This document shows, in pieces, positions 6,991 to 15,153 of a DNA stretch of 17,092 nucleotides. Within the stretch, counting starts at the first letter, position 1; each line of letters starts with the position of its first letter. Source of the DNA: Miniphocaeibacter sp964345925 (GTDB lineage Bacteria; Bacillota; Clostridia; Tissierellales; Peptoniphilaceae). The position numbers and the translations under genes were made by a program. The notes beneath the pieces were generated by a model. It did no database searches. It was not told where the DNA came from and saw nothing but the letters and a program-made list of their open reading frames with translations. The DNA lies in assembly GCA_964345925.1 (NCBI GenBank), contig CAYFSP010000037.1, forward strand, positions 1-17,092. Direction: 5' to 3'.

Positions 6991-7439
6991 TATATCACCT
7001 CAGCCTTTCCTCCAGCCTTAGTAATTTTCTCTTCTGCACTTTTAGTGAATTTTTGTGCTTTTATAGTCAAGTTCTTTTCTAACTCACCGTTACCCAAGAT
7101 CTTAACTCCATCTTTTGCTCTCGATTTTTTAATAACACCAGTTTCTAATAGAAGTTCCGGAGTTACCACTGTACCATCTTCAAATTTATTTAAAGTAGCC
7201 ACATTAACTTCAGCATATTGTTTTGCGAAGATATTTGTAAAACCTCTCTTAGGCAATCTTCTAAATAATGGCATTTGACCCCCTTCAAATCCTGGTCTTA
7301 CACCACCGCCAGATCTAGAGTTCTGTCCGTCATGTCCACGTCCAGCAGTATGTCCTAAACCTGAACCATAACCTCTACCAACTCTTTTCTTAGCTTTTAC
7401 ACCACCACCATTTGCTGGTTTTAAGTCATGTAATTTCAT
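6990..7439 (-). CDS. rplO: 50S ribosomal protein L15
   Basis: L15 is a late-assembly protein of the 50S subunit with a long glycine-rich N-terminal extension into 23S rRNA. The 149 residues start MKLHDLKPANGG, followed by KKRVGRGYGSGLGHTAGRGH and RSGGGVRPGFEGGQMPLFRR, all typical. The C-terminal half is the globular domain. It starts 14 nt after rpmD and overlaps secY by one base. Confidence 0.97.
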   Translation of the reverse strand: MKLHDLKPANGGGVKAKKRVGRGYGSGLGHTAGRGHDGQNSRSGGGVRPGFEGGQMPLFRRLPKRGFTNIFAKQYAEVNVATLNKFEDGTVVTPELLLETGVIKKSRAKDGVKILGNGELEKNLTIKAQKFTKSAEEKITKAGGKAEVI

Positions 7440-7453
7440 AGTACACCTCCTTA

Positions 7454-7636
7454 TTATTTAACTTCTTCTATTTCCAACATAAATCCTACTTGATCTAGTT
7501 TACCTCTAGTTGAAGGTGAATCTTCTAATTCCACAACATCACCAATCTTCTTAAGTCCTAGTGCATCAATAGTCTTAATATGTTTTTCAATTCTACCAAT
7601 TCTGCTCTTTTTAAGAGTTATTTTTAGCTTACTCAT
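7454..7636 (-). CDS. rpmD: 50S ribosomal protein L30
   Basis: The 60-residue protein is the short bacterial L30, a single ferredoxin-like fold in the 50S subunit. MSKLKITLKKSRIGR and the central KTIDALGLKKIGDVVELEDS are characteristic. ATG start, 15 nt after rpsE, in the usual rpsE-rpmD-rplO order. Confidence 0.95.
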   Translation of the reverse strand: MSKLKITLKKSRIGRIEKHIKTIDALGLKKIGDVVELEDSPSTRGKLDQVGFMLEIEEVK

Positions 7637-7651
7637 TATTTATAAGCCTCC

Positions 7652-8158
7652 TTACCCTAAAATTTCTTGAACAGACTTTCCTCTTAATTTAGCAACATCT
7701 TCTGCTCTCTTAAGATTTTTAAGTCCTTCCATTGTAGCATTTACTATATTTCTTGGGTTTGAAGTTCCAAGAGATTTAGAACGAATATCCTTTATTCCTG
7801 CTAACTCACATACGTCACGAACAGGTCCACCTGCTATAACTCCTGTACCTTCGTAAGCTGGTTTTAAGAATACTTTTCCAGCGCCAAAAATTCCAATGAT
7901 TTCATGAGGAATAGTTGTTCCTACTAGAGGAACTCTAATTAAGTGTTTCTTAGCATCTTGTACACCTTTTCTAATTGCTTCTGGTACTTCTTGTGCTTTA
8001 CCTGAACCAATTCCTACAAGACCATTTTTATCACCAACTACTACTATGGCACTAAATCTAAAGTTTCTACCACCTTTTACAACTTTTGTAACACGGTTAA
8101 TAGCAACTACTCTTTCTTCTAATTCCAAACCTTCTACATTATTTGTTAAAAGTTCCAA
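7652..8158 (-). CDS. rpsE: 30S ribosomal protein S5
   Basis: S5 lies near the decoding centre and mRNA entry channel; substitutions in its loop can affect accuracy and spectinomycin response. The 168-residue protein has the N-terminal double-stranded RNA-binding-like domain (EERVVAINRVTKVVKGGRNF, residues about 14-33) and the C-terminal domain with GIKDIRSKSLGTSNPRNIV. The start is TTG with AGGAGG exactly 7 nt upstream; no in-frame ATG is better placed. Confidence 0.97.
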   Translation of the reverse strand: MELLTNNVEGLELEERVVAINRVTKVVKGGRNFRFSAIVVVGDKNGLVGIGSGKAQEVPEAIRKGVQDAKKHLIRVPLVGTTIPHEIIGIFGAGKVFLKPAYEGTGVIAGGPVRDVCELAGIKDIRSKSLGTSNPRNIVNATMEGLKNLKRAEDVAKLRGKSVQEILG

Positions 8159-8175
8159 TATTTTACCTCCTCGCC

Positions 8176-8544
8176 CTAAAATTTCAGACCAGCTTCTCTG
8201 GCACCTTCAGCTAATTCTTTAACTTTTCCGTGATATAAATATCCAGATCTGTCAAAAACAACTTCTTTGATTCCATTGTCTAAAGCTTTCTTGCCTAATG
8301 CCTCGCCTACTTTTTTAGCCGCTTCCTTGTTAGAAGTGCTATCTAAAACACCTTTAAGATCTTTATCTAATGTTGATGCAGATACTAATGTTTTACCAGC
8401 TATATCGTCTATAATTTGTGCATATATATTTGTATTGCTCTTATATACATTTAATCTTGGCTTTTGAGGAGTACCTGAAAGTTTTTTTCTAACTCTTGAA
8501 TGTCTTGCTTTTCTATTTGCTTCTTTATTAATTTGCTTTAACAT
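8176..8544 (-). CDS. rplR: 50S ribosomal protein L18
   Basis: L18 joins L5 and 5S rRNA in the central protuberance of the 50S subunit. The 122 residues include a basic N-terminus (RKARHSRVRKKLSGT), then PRLNVYKSNTNIYAQIID, and end in YHGKVKELAEGAREAGLKF, the conserved C-terminus. ATG start, 13 nt after rplF. Confidence 0.97.
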   Translation of the reverse strand: MLKQINKEANRKARHSRVRKKLSGTPQKPRLNVYKSNTNIYAQIIDDIAGKTLVSASTLDKDLKGVLDSTSNKEAAKKVGEALGKKALDNGIKEVVFDRSGYLYHGKVKELAEGAREAGLKF

Positions 8545-8557
8545 AGTCTACTCCTTT

Positions 8558-9097
8558 CTACTTACCAGTTTTACCAACTTTACGTCTAATATATTCGTCA
8601 GCATAACGAACACCTTTACCTTTATATGGTTCTGGTTTTCTATAGTCTCTAATATTAGCTGTAAAATTACCAACTTTTTGTTTGTCAATTCCTTCAACAA
8701 TAATTGTGTGAGCATCTGGAACTTCAACTTTAATTCCCTGTGGATCCTCAACTTCTATTGGATGAGAATATCCTAGGTTTAAAGTAAGTTTATTACCAGC
8801 TTTAGCTGCTCTATATCCTGTACCTTCTATAATTAATGTTTTTTTGTATCCTTCTGTAACACCAACTACCATATTATCAATTAAAGATCTTGTTAATCCG
8901 TGTATTGATTTATGGTTTTTATTATCTGAAGGACGGGAAACAGTAATTATATTATTATCTATATTAATAGTCATATCCTTATCTAGTTGTTGAGCTAATT
9001 CACCTTTTGGTCCTTTAACTTGTATAAGGTTAGCGTCGTTAACCTTAACTTCAACACCAGCAGGAATCTCTATTGGCTTTAATCCAATTCTTGACAT
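8558..9097 (-). CDS. rplF: 50S ribosomal protein L6
   Basis: L6 sits near the GTPase-associated region of the 50S subunit and is needed for late assembly. The 179-residue protein starts MSRIGLKPIEIPAGVEV and shows two related domains. The C-terminal motif EPYKGKGVRYADEYIRRK is the family signature. ATG start after a TAGGAGGTA SD in the 27-nt gap from rpsH. Confidence 0.97.
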   Translation of the reverse strand: MSRIGLKPIEIPAGVEVKVNDANLIQVKGPKGELAQQLDKDMTINIDNNIITVSRPSDNKNHKSIHGLTRSLIDNMVVGVTEGYKKTLIIEGTGYRAAKAGNKLTLNLGYSHPIEVEDPQGIKVEVPDAHTIIVEGIDKQKVGNFTANIRDYRKPEPYKGKGVRYADEYIRRKVGKTGK

Positions 9098-9124
9098 GGT
9101 TACCTCCTAATTAAATATTATCTG

Positions 9125-9520
9125 TTACCATACGTAACAAATAACCTCTCCACCTATACTTTCTTTTCTTGCAACTTTATCAGTTACAACCCCTTTTGAT
9201 GTAGAGATTACCGCTATACCAAGTCCTCCTAGAACCTTTGGTAATTCATTAGATTTAACATAAACTCTAAGTCCTGGTTTAGAAATTCTCTTAATACCAG
9301 AGATTACTCTTTCTTCTTTTGGACCATATTTTAAATCTAAAGTAATAATGCCTTGTTTATCATCTTCTGTAACATTAAATCCATCTATAAAACCTTCATC
9401 AAGTAATATTTGTGCTACGTCTTTCTTCATTTTTGATGCAGGGATTTCCACTGATTTATGCTTTGCATTGTTTGCATTTCTTATTCTTGATAGCATATCC
9501 GCTATAGGATCAGTCATCAT
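9125..9520 (-). CDS. rpsH: 30S ribosomal protein S8
   Basis: S8 binds the central domain of 16S rRNA and in E. coli represses the spc operon by binding its mRNA. The 131-residue protein has TDPIADMLSRIRNAN near the N-terminus and ends in STSKGVVTDKVARKESIGGE and CYVW. Two ATG codons stand in tandem; the first is 8 nt from AGGAGG and the second 11 nt, so I use the first. I see no hairpin in the short gap before it that looks like an S8 target. Confidence 0.97.
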   Translation of the reverse strand: MMTDPIADMLSRIRNANNAKHKSVEIPASKMKKDVAQILLDEGFIDGFNVTEDDKQGIITLDLKYGPKEERVISGIKRISKPGLRVYVKSNELPKVLGGLGIAVISTSKGVVTDKVARKESIGGEVICYVW

Positions 9521-9542
9521 AAAAGCTTCCTCCTCTCTAATT

Positions 9543-9728
9543 TTACCAGCTTGCTTTTCTTACGCCTGGGATTTCGCCTCTATAAGCCAATTCTCTAAAG
9601 CATATACGACAAATTCCGTATTTTCTTAAGTAAGCATGAGGTCTACCGCAAATTTTACATCTATTGTAAGCTTGTGTACTAAATTTAGCAGGTCTTTGTT
9701 GTTTTGCAATCATTGATTTTTTTGCCAC
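9543..9728 (-). CDS. rpsN: 30S ribosomal protein S14, zinc-binding type (S14Z)
   Basis: The 61-residue length and two CxxC pairs (Cys24, Cys27, Cys40, Cys43) identify the zinc-containing short form of S14, called rpsZ or rpsNA in some genomes. S14 helps assemble the 30S head. The start is GTG, 6 nt after AAGGAGG. It occupies the usual place between rplE and rpsH. Confidence 0.97.
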   Translation of the reverse strand: MAKKSMIAKQQRPAKFSTQAYNRCKICGRPHAYLRKYGICRICFRELAYRGEIPGVRKASW

Positions 9729-9744
9729 TATATTCCTCCTTAAA

Positions 9745-10287
9745 CTACTTCTTGAATGGCATACCCATAAGCTCTAAAAACTTCTTAGATTCTTCATCTG
9801 TATTAGCTGTAGTTACTATTACTATATCCATTCCTCTTATTTGATCTACCATATCGTATTCAATTTCAGGGAAAATTAATTGTTCTTTAATTCCTAATGA
9901 ATAGTTTCCTCTACCATCAAATGCTGATGATGAAACTCCTCTAAAGTCTCTAACTCTAGGTAATGAAATACTAACTAACTTGTCTAAGAAGTCATACATT
10001 TTCTGTCCTCTTAGCGTAACTTTAACACCAATGCTCATCTCTTCTCTTAATTTGAAGTTAGCAATTGATTTTTTAGCTTTTGTAACTACTGGAGCTTGTC
10101 CTGTAATTGTTTCTATTTCTTTAACTGCACTTTCAACAGCTTTTGGATTATCTTTTGAAGAACCTAGTCCTATGTTAAGAACAATTTTGTTCAACTTAGG
10201 AACTTCCATAACATTTCTATAACCAAAGCTTTCAGTTAATGCAGGAATAACTTCATTTCTATATTTTTCTAATAATCTGGAAGTCAC
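9745..10287 (-). CDS. rplE: 50S ribosomal protein L5
   Basis: L5 binds 5S rRNA and contacts the P-site tRNA and S13 at the central protuberance. The 180-residue protein contains KLNKIVLNIGLGSSKDN, VVTKAKKSIANFKLREEM and the C-terminal TTANTDEESKKFLELMGMPF, all typical. The start is GTG; the SD is a G-run (AGGGGG) rather than AGGAGG. It follows rplX by 18 nt. Confidence 0.97.
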   Translation of the reverse strand: MTSRLLEKYRNEVIPALTESFGYRNVMEVPKLNKIVLNIGLGSSKDNPKAVESAVKEIETITGQAPVVTKAKKSIANFKLREEMSIGVKVTLRGQKMYDFLDKLVSISLPRVRDFRGVSSSAFDGRGNYSLGIKEQLIFPEIEYDMVDQIRGMDIVIVTTANTDEESKKFLELMGMPFKK

Positions 10288-10305
10288 TCAAATACCCCCT
10301 CTTAA

Positions 10306-10614
10306 CTATTTAATTTCTTGACCGCTTGCTTTGCTAATTCTAACTTTTGTACCATTTTCAACTTTGAATCCTACTCTACTGCCTTTTCCAGCTTTAGAGT
10401 CGAAGTACATAACATTAGAAATATCAATAGGTCCTTCTGACTTTTGAATTCCGCCTGGACTTTCTGGTCCTCTTGGTTTTTCATGTTTAGTTTGTATATT
10501 AACGCCTTCAACGATAACTTTGTTAGTTTTTGGGTAAGTTGCTAAAACTTTACCTTTTTTACCTTTATCTTTTCCAGCTACTACTATTACCATATCATTT
10601 GTTTTAATTTTCAT
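10306..10614 (-). CDS. rplX: 50S ribosomal protein L24
   Basis: L24 starts assembly of the 50S subunit by binding near the 5' end of 23S rRNA and later lies by the tunnel exit. The 102-residue protein has a KOW motif at about residues 5-32 (NDMVIVVAGKDKGKKGKV) and the conserved RGPESPGGIQKSEGPI. ATG start with a GGGGGTG SD, 16 nt after rplN. Confidence 0.97.
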   Translation of the reverse strand: MKIKTNDMVIVVAGKDKGKKGKVLATYPKTNKVIVEGVNIQTKHEKPRGPESPGGIQKSEGPIDISNVMYFDSKAGKGSRVGFKVENGTKVRISKASGQEIK

Positions 10615-10630
10615 TTACATACACCCCCAA

Positions 10631-10999
10631 CTATAACACTTCAGGTGCTAATGAAATAATTTTCATAAAGTTTCCAGCTCTTAATTCTCTTGTAACAGTA
10701 CCAAAAATTCTAGTACCTACTGGATTTTTATCATCTTTTATTATAACTGCCGCATTATCATCAAATTTAATGTAACTGCCGTCAGATCTTCTAACACCTT
10801 TTTTAGTTCTTACTATTACGGCTTTAACTAATTCGCCTTTCTTAACAACTCCACCAGGCGTAGCAACTTTAACTGAACAAACTACTATATCCCCGATTTT
10901 AGCGTACTTTTTGTTAGTACCTCCTAAAACTCTTATAACTAGCAGTTCCTTAGCGCCTGAATTGTCTGCGACTCCTAAATGACTTTCTGTTTGAATCAT
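10631..10999 (-). CDS. rplN: 50S ribosomal protein L14
   Basis: L14 forms part of the intersubunit bridge region and is the docking site of the silencing factor RsfS. The 122 residues, MIQTESHLGVADNSGAKELL at the start and FGTVTRELRAGNFMKIISLA near the end, match the usual length and sequence. ATG start after a 27-nt gap from rpsQ with an AAAGGAGA SD. Confidence 0.98.
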   Translation of the reverse strand: MIQTESHLGVADNSGAKELLVIRVLGGTNKKYAKIGDIVVCSVKVATPGGVVKKGELVKAVIVRTKKGVRRSDGSYIKFDDNAAVIIKDDKNPVGTRIFGTVTRELRAGNFMKIISLAPEVL

Positions 11000-11026
11000 T
11001 TAACTTCTCCTTTCTAGTTATAAGAT

Positions 11027-11281
11027 TTATTTAGCTTTTTCAAGGATTTCAACTAATCTCCATCTTTTTTCTCTTGATAGAGGTTTAGTTTCCATTATTA
11101 TTACTTTATCTCCAGCATTACACTCATTGTTTTCATCATGAGCCTTGAATTTAGTTGTTTTCTTAATTTGTTTTTTATATAGTGGATGAGTAACAAATGT
11201 GTTAACTGCTACTACTATAGTTTTATCCATTTTATCAGACACAACTGTACCAGTTATGGTTTTTCTTTTATTTCTTTCCAT
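11027..11281 (-). CDS. rpsQ: 30S ribosomal protein S17
   Basis: S17 is an early 30S assembly protein with an OB fold that binds the 5' domain of 16S rRNA. The 84-residue protein has RKTITGTVVSDKMDKTIVV, then THPLYKKQIKKTTKFKAHDE and the C-terminal SREKRWRLVEILEKA. It starts 6 nt after rpmC, whose last codons contain its GGAGG SD, so translation is probably coupled. Confidence 0.97.
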   Translation of the reverse strand: MERNKRKTITGTVVSDKMDKTIVVAVNTFVTHPLYKKQIKKTTKFKAHDENNECNAGDKVIIMETKPLSREKRWRLVEILEKAK

Positions 11282-11287
11282 AATGGA

Positions 11288-11494
11288 TTATGCCTCCTTC
11301 CCAATATTAAGTTCGCGTTCTCTTACGATTGTCTTAATGCGGGCTATATCTTTCTTAACTCCACCTATTCTCATTGGGTTATCTAGTTGCCCTGTAGCCA
11401 ATTGAAAACGTAAGTTAAATAGTTCAACTTTTAAATTCTTTAATGAATCTTGTAATTCATTATCAGACATTTGTCTAATTTCATTAGTTTTCAT
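11288..11494 (-). CDS. rpmC: 50S ribosomal protein L29
   Basis: L29 is a small helical hairpin near the peptide exit tunnel, close to the L23 site used by trigger factor and SRP. From the ATG at 11494 the product has 68 residues and begins MKTNEIRQMSDNEL; VELFNLRFQLATGQLDNPMR is the family core. A longer frame from a GTG at 11524 would add ten residues with no counterpart in the family, so I reject it. The ATG lies inside rplP, overlapping it by 11 nt, with only weak SDs (GGTG, or AAGGA farther up), so coupling to rplP is likely. Confidence 0.94.
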   Translation of the reverse strand: MKTNEIRQMSDNELQDSLKNLKVELFNLRFQLATGQLDNPMRIGGVKKDIARIKTIVRERELNIGKEA

Positions 11495-11924
11495 CAGCTT
11501 CACCGTCCTTATCTGTATTATCACGAGCTACGAATTTTGTTTTTATAGGTAATTTGTGTGCAGCAAGTCTCATAGCTTCTCTAGCTATTTCTTCTGAAAC
11601 CCCTGACATTTCAAATAAAATTCTACCTGGTTTTACAACAGCTACCCAGTACTCAGGTGATCCTTTACCGGAACCCATACGTACTTCTGCTGGTTTTTCT
11701 GTTACTGGCTTATCTGGAAATACTTTTATCCAAATATTACCGCCTCTTTTTATATATCTAGTCATCGCACGTCTTGCTGCTTCTATCTGATTAGATGTCA
11801 TCCAACAAGGTTCTAAAGCTTGAAGAGCGTATTCTCCATAAGTTATTGTATTACCCTTATGTGCTTTACCTGTCATTCTACCTCTATGAACCTTACGGTA
11901 TTTAACTCTTTTAGGCATTAACAT
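11484..11924 (-). CDS. rplP: 50S ribosomal protein L16
   Basis: L16 helps form the A-site tRNA binding area and completes the 50S peptidyl transferase region. The 146 residues start MLMPKRVKYRKVHRGRMTG and contain AMTRYIKRGGNIWIKVFPDK and EVRMGSGKGSPEYWVAVVKPG, the L16 signatures. It has an acidic C-terminal tail encoded in the part that overlaps the signals for rpmC. ATG start, 24 nt after rpsC. Confidence 0.98.
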   Translation of the reverse strand: MLMPKRVKYRKVHRGRMTGKAHKGNTITYGEYALQALEPCWMTSNQIEAARRAMTRYIKRGGNIWIKVFPDKPVTEKPAEVRMGSGKGSPEYWVAVVKPGRILFEMSGVSEEIAREAMRLAAHKLPIKTKFVARDNTDKDGEADEN

Positions 11925-11948
11925 AGATTATTCCTCCCTCCTAGCAAA

Positions 11949-12692
11949 TTAATTACTTTTTGCTTGAACTTGCTTATTGTTTCTCTTAGCATTAAAGTTC
12001 TTGTTATTTCTTCTATTATTTCTTCTCTTATCTTTAATTTCTGGTAACACTGCTTCTTTCATTCCTGGAAGTACTTCACCTTTGTATAACCAAACTTTAA
12101 CTCCAAGTTTTCCATAAGTAGTATCAGCTTCAGCAAAACCATAATCAATATCAGCTCTTAAAGTTTGTAGAGGAATTGTTCCTTCGCTATAACCTTCAGT
12201 TCTAGCCATGTCAGCTCCGCCTACCCTTCCAGATATTGAAGTCTTAATACCTTTTGCTCCTGCTCTCATAGATCTTTGAATAGCTTGTTTCATAGCTCTT
12301 CTGAAAGATACCCTTCTTTCTAGAGAAGCTGCTATATTTTCAGCTACTAATTGAGCATTTAAATCTGGTCTTCTAATTTCTTCAACGTTGATAATAACTT
12401 TTTTGCCAGTTGCTTTTTCTATTTTACTTCTTAATACCTCTACTCCAGAACCTTGTCTTCCTATTACCATTCCAGGTTTTGCAGTATTGATAGTAACTTT
12501 TATTTTATTAGAAGCTCTTTCGATCTCTATGTCAGAAACTCCTGAAAGATAAACCTCTTTTTTAACTAGCTCACGAATTTTATGGTCTTCTACTAATAAA
12601 TCGCCAAAATCTTTTTTATTCGCAAACCATTTAGAGTTCCAATCTTTTATAATACCTACTCTTAACCCATGAGGATTAACTTTTTGACCCAT
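11949..12692 (-). CDS. rpsC: 30S ribosomal protein S3 with Asn/Arg/Lys-rich C-terminal tail
   Basis: S3 lines the mRNA entry tunnel of the 30S subunit and takes part in mRNA unwinding. It begins MGQKVNPHGLRVGIIKDWNS. The KH domain carries GMVIGRQGSGVE (74-85), and the C-terminal domain carries GRVGGADMARTEGYSEGTIP. At 247 residues it is longer than the B. subtilis protein (about 218). The excess is a tail from about residue 221 rich in Asn, Arg and Lys (RRNNRRNNK, then KRNNK). Basic S3 tails vary in length between lineages. ATG start, 14 nt after rplV. Confidence 0.97.
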   Translation of the reverse strand: MGQKVNPHGLRVGIIKDWNSKWFANKKDFGDLLVEDHKIRELVKKEVYLSGVSDIEIERASNKIKVTINTAKPGMVIGRQGSGVEVLRSKIEKATGKKVIINVEEIRRPDLNAQLVAENIAASLERRVSFRRAMKQAIQRSMRAGAKGIKTSISGRVGGADMARTEGYSEGTIPLQTLRADIDYGFAEADTTYGKLGVKVWLYKGEVLPGMKEAVLPEIKDKRRNNRRNNKNFNAKRNNKQVQAKSN

Positions 12693-12706
12693 TCTCGCTC
12701 GCCTCC

Positions 12707-13042
12707 TTAATCTCTTTCCTTAACAACAATACCAATATGGCTTGATCTCTTTAATATAGGATAAGCTGCCCCTTTAGCTTTAGGTCTCCATCTTTTCATA
12801 ACTGGAGCCTCATTTGCATAAGCTTCAGAAACATATAGCATATCTCTATCTAAATCAAAGTTGTGCTCAGCATTGGCAATTGCTGACTTTAATACTTTCT
12901 CTAACAATCTCGCTCCTCTTTTAGGAGTAAACTGAAGGATTGCAAGTGCCTCATTGACATTTTTCCCTCTAATTTCCTTACAGATGAAGTTAACTTTTAG
13001 AGGTGCAATTCTCTCATATTTTGCAATAGCTTTCGCTTCCAT
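12707..13042 (-). CDS. rplV: 50S ribosomal protein L22
   Basis: L22 lines the nascent-peptide tunnel with a long beta hairpin. The 111-residue protein contains FTPKRGARLLEKVLKSAIAN and the tunnel hairpin MKRWRPKAKGAAYPILKR (82-99), the region where macrolide-resistance changes arise in other bacteria. No deletion or insertion is apparent in the loop. ATG start, 19 nt after rpsS. Confidence 0.97.
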   Translation of the reverse strand: MEAKAIAKYERIAPLKVNFICKEIRGKNVNEALAILQFTPKRGARLLEKVLKSAIANAEHNFDLDRDMLYVSEAYANEAPVMKRWRPKAKGAAYPILKRSSHIGIVVKERD

Positions 13043-13061
13043 GATAATAATACCTCCTTAA

Positions 13062-13346
13062 TTATCTTAACTTGCTGCCCTTTTCGTTCTTGCCAGCATG
13101 TCCTCTGTAAGTTCTAGTTGAAACAAACTCACCTAATTTATGTCCTACCATATCTTCTGTTATATAAATCGGTAAATGCTTTCTACCGTCGTGTACAGCA
13201 ATTGTATGTCCTACAAATTGTGGAAATATTGTAGAACGACGAGACCAAGTTTTAACAACTTTTTTATTACTTGATTCGTTTAACTCTTCTATCTTCTTAA
13301 AAAGATGGTCATCACAAAATGGTCCTTTTTTAACGGATCTTCCCAT
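13062..13346 (-). CDS. rpsS: 30S ribosomal protein S19
   Basis: S19 pairs with S13 in the 30S head. The 94-residue protein starts MGRSVKKGPFCDDHLFKKIE and contains TWSRRSTIFPQFVGHTIAVH and GHKLGEFVSTRTYRGH, the family signature. ATG start after a strong AGGAGGGGT SD, 17 nt after rplB. Confidence 0.98.
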   Translation of the reverse strand: MGRSVKKGPFCDDHLFKKIEELNESSNKKVVKTWSRRSTIFPQFVGHTIAVHDGRKHLPIYITEDMVGHKLGEFVSTRTYRGHAGKNEKGSKLR

Positions 13347-13363
13347 TAAAACCCCTCCTCTTT

Positions 13364-14194
13364 CTACTTAGTTCTTCTTCTAACTATATACATGTTAGAT
13401 TTTTTGTTTTTCTTTCTAGTTTTTAAACCTAAAGCTGGTTTACCCCAAGGAGTTGATGGCGCAGGACGTCCTACTGGAGCCTTACCTTCTCCACCTCCGT
13501 GTGGATGGTCTACTGGGTTCATCGCAGATCCTCTTACATGAGGTCTTTTGCCCATATGTCTAGTACGGCCAGCTTTACCTATAGTAACTAATTCATTACT
13601 TAAGTTTCCAACTTGACCTATAGTTGCACGACATTCTTGAAGAACTAATCTAAATTCTCCTGAAGGTAATCTTAATTGAGCATATTTTCCTTCTTTAGCC
13701 ATAAGTTGTGCTTCAGCACCAGCTGTTCTAACCATTTGAGCACCTTTACCAGGTTTTAACTCAATGTTATGAATTGTTGTACCAACTGGGATGTCTTTTA
13801 ATTTTAACGCGTTACCAATCATGATGTCAGCATTTTCTCCTGACTCGATTTTGTAACCTACTTTTAATCCATTAGGAGCTAGAATATATCTTTTCTCTCC
13901 ATCTGCATAATTTAACAATGCAATATTAGCAGTTCTGTTTGGATCATATTCTATAGAAGCTACCGTTGCTGGTACTCCATCTTTATCTCTTTTAAAATCT
14001 ATGATTCTATATCTTCTCTTTGCTCCGCCACCTCTATGACGACTAGTGATTCTACCATATGAGTTTCTACCACCTGATTTGTTTAAACTTACTGTTAATG
14101 ATTTTTCAGGTGCTTTCTTAGTGATTTCTTCAAAGCCTAATACGCTCATTCCACGTACTCCAGCAGAGGTTGGTTTATATTTTCTTATTGCCAT
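13364..14194 (-). CDS. rplB: 50S ribosomal protein L2
   Basis: L2 is needed for subunit association and for peptidyl transferase activity. The 276-residue protein starts MAIRKYKPTSAGVRGMSV and has GRITSRHRGGGAKRRYRIID, then the C-terminal GSAMNPVDHPHGGGEGKAP with the conserved His230. Length and sequence are typical. ATG start, 14 nt after rplW. Confidence 0.98.
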   Translation of the reverse strand: MAIRKYKPTSAGVRGMSVLGFEEITKKAPEKSLTVSLNKSGGRNSYGRITSRHRGGGAKRRYRIIDFKRDKDGVPATVASIEYDPNRTANIALLNYADGEKRYILAPNGLKVGYKIESGENADIMIGNALKLKDIPVGTTIHNIELKPGKGAQMVRTAGAEAQLMAKEGKYAQLRLPSGEFRLVLQECRATIGQVGNLSNELVTIGKAGRTRHMGKRPHVRGSAMNPVDHPHGGGEGKAPVGRPAPSTPWGKPALGLKTRKKNKKSNMYIVRRRTK

Positions 14195-14208
14195 GTTCTT
14201 ACCTCCTT

Positions 14209-14505
14209 TTATAATCCTTCAAAGAATTCAATAGCTTTAGAATCTTCTGCTAATGTAACAATAGCTTTTTTCCATCCTGGTGTTCTACCAGCATTAGCTC
14301 CAACTCTTTTAATTTTGCCTCTAACATTCATCGTGTTTACTTTTGACACCTTAATTCCTTCTCCAAAAACAACTTCTACCGCTTTTTTGATTTCAGATTT
14401 GTTTGCATCTTTAGCAACTTTGAATGTATATATACCTAGATCCATTTTATCCATTGAATCTTCTGTAATAATAGGTTTTATTATTATATCGTGTGGTGAT
14501 CTCAT
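14209..14505 (-). CDS. rplW: 50S ribosomal protein L23
   Basis: L23 at the tunnel exit is the docking site for trigger factor and SRP. The 98-residue protein begins MRSPHDIIIKPIITEDSMD and contains KVNTMNVRGKIKRVGANAGR and the basic GRTPGWKKAIVTL. Its ATG overlaps the rplD stop by one base (TAATG), with GGAGG 10 nt upstream inside rplD. Confidence 0.97.
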   Translation of the reverse strand: MRSPHDIIIKPIITEDSMDKMDLGIYTFKVAKDANKSEIKKAVEVVFGEGIKVSKVNTMNVRGKIKRVGANAGRTPGWKKAIVTLAEDSKAIEFFEGL

Positions 14506-15128
14506 TAAGCGAACACCTCCTCAATTTTCTTAACCGCTTCTTTAGTAACTATAAATGAATCGTATTTTAATACGTCATAAACATTAATATAGTTAGCTAC
14601 TGCAACTTCTACACCTTCTAAATTTCTAAATGATTTGTAAACTGTTTCATTTTCTTCACCGATTACTATTAAAGCTTTTTTAGCAGCTTTAACATCATTT
14701 AAAACCTTCTTAGCAACTTTAGTGCTAATATTATCAAATTTTATATCGTCTAAAACTATAATTTCTTCATCGTTTACTTTAGAAGTTAATACTGACTTCA
14801 ATGCCATTCTCTTAATTTTCTTTGGCACCTGGTAACTGTAGTCTCTTGGTTTTGGAGCAAATATAACTCCACCACCTGTCCACTGTGGACTTCTTGTACT
14901 ACCTTGACGTGCACGGCCTGTTCCCTTTTGTCTCCATGGTTTTCTACCGCCACCTCTTACTTCAGCTCTAGTCTTAGCTGACTGAGTACCTTGTCTCTTG
15001 TTAGCAAGTTGATTTTTAACTACTTCATATACAACATGCTCATTAACTTCTACGCCAAATATATCAGCGCTTAGCTCTATTTCTCCAACATTTTCTCCTA
15101 GTTGGTTATATACTGCAACATTAGGCAT
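14505..15128 (-). CDS. rplD: 50S ribosomal protein L4
   Basis: L4 lines the upper exit tunnel and, in E. coli, also represses its own S10 operon through the mRNA leader. The 207-residue protein has the extended tunnel loop RGGGRKPWRQKGTGRARQGS (58-77), the place of macrolide-resistance substitutions in other bacteria; it looks intact. MPNVAVYNQLGENVGEIEL opens the protein. Given the structured leader before rpsJ, L4 is one candidate for its ligand here, but that is inference. Confidence 0.97.
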   Translation of the reverse strand: MPNVAVYNQLGENVGEIELSADIFGVEVNEHVVYEVVKNQLANKRQGTQSAKTRAEVRGGGRKPWRQKGTGRARQGSTRSPQWTGGGVIFAPKPRDYSYQVPKKIKRMALKSVLTSKVNDEEIIVLDDIKFDNISTKVAKKVLNDVKAAKKALIVIGEENETVYKSFRNLEGVEVAVANYINVYDVLKYDSFIVTKEAVKKIEEVFA

Positions 15129-15153
15129 ATTTCATCCTCCTTCCTGAAAATAA

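Noticed and set aside
8548..8751. A 67-codon minus-strand frame starting MRIHRELKLKF
   Set aside because: It is an out-of-frame shadow of the 3' part of rplF, whose product is unmistakable; it lacks any sign of being a separate gene.
11495..11524. Longer rpmC start at GTG 11524
   Set aside because: It would add ten residues with no match to the L29 N-terminus and deepen the overlap with rplP; the ATG at 11494 gives the usual protein.
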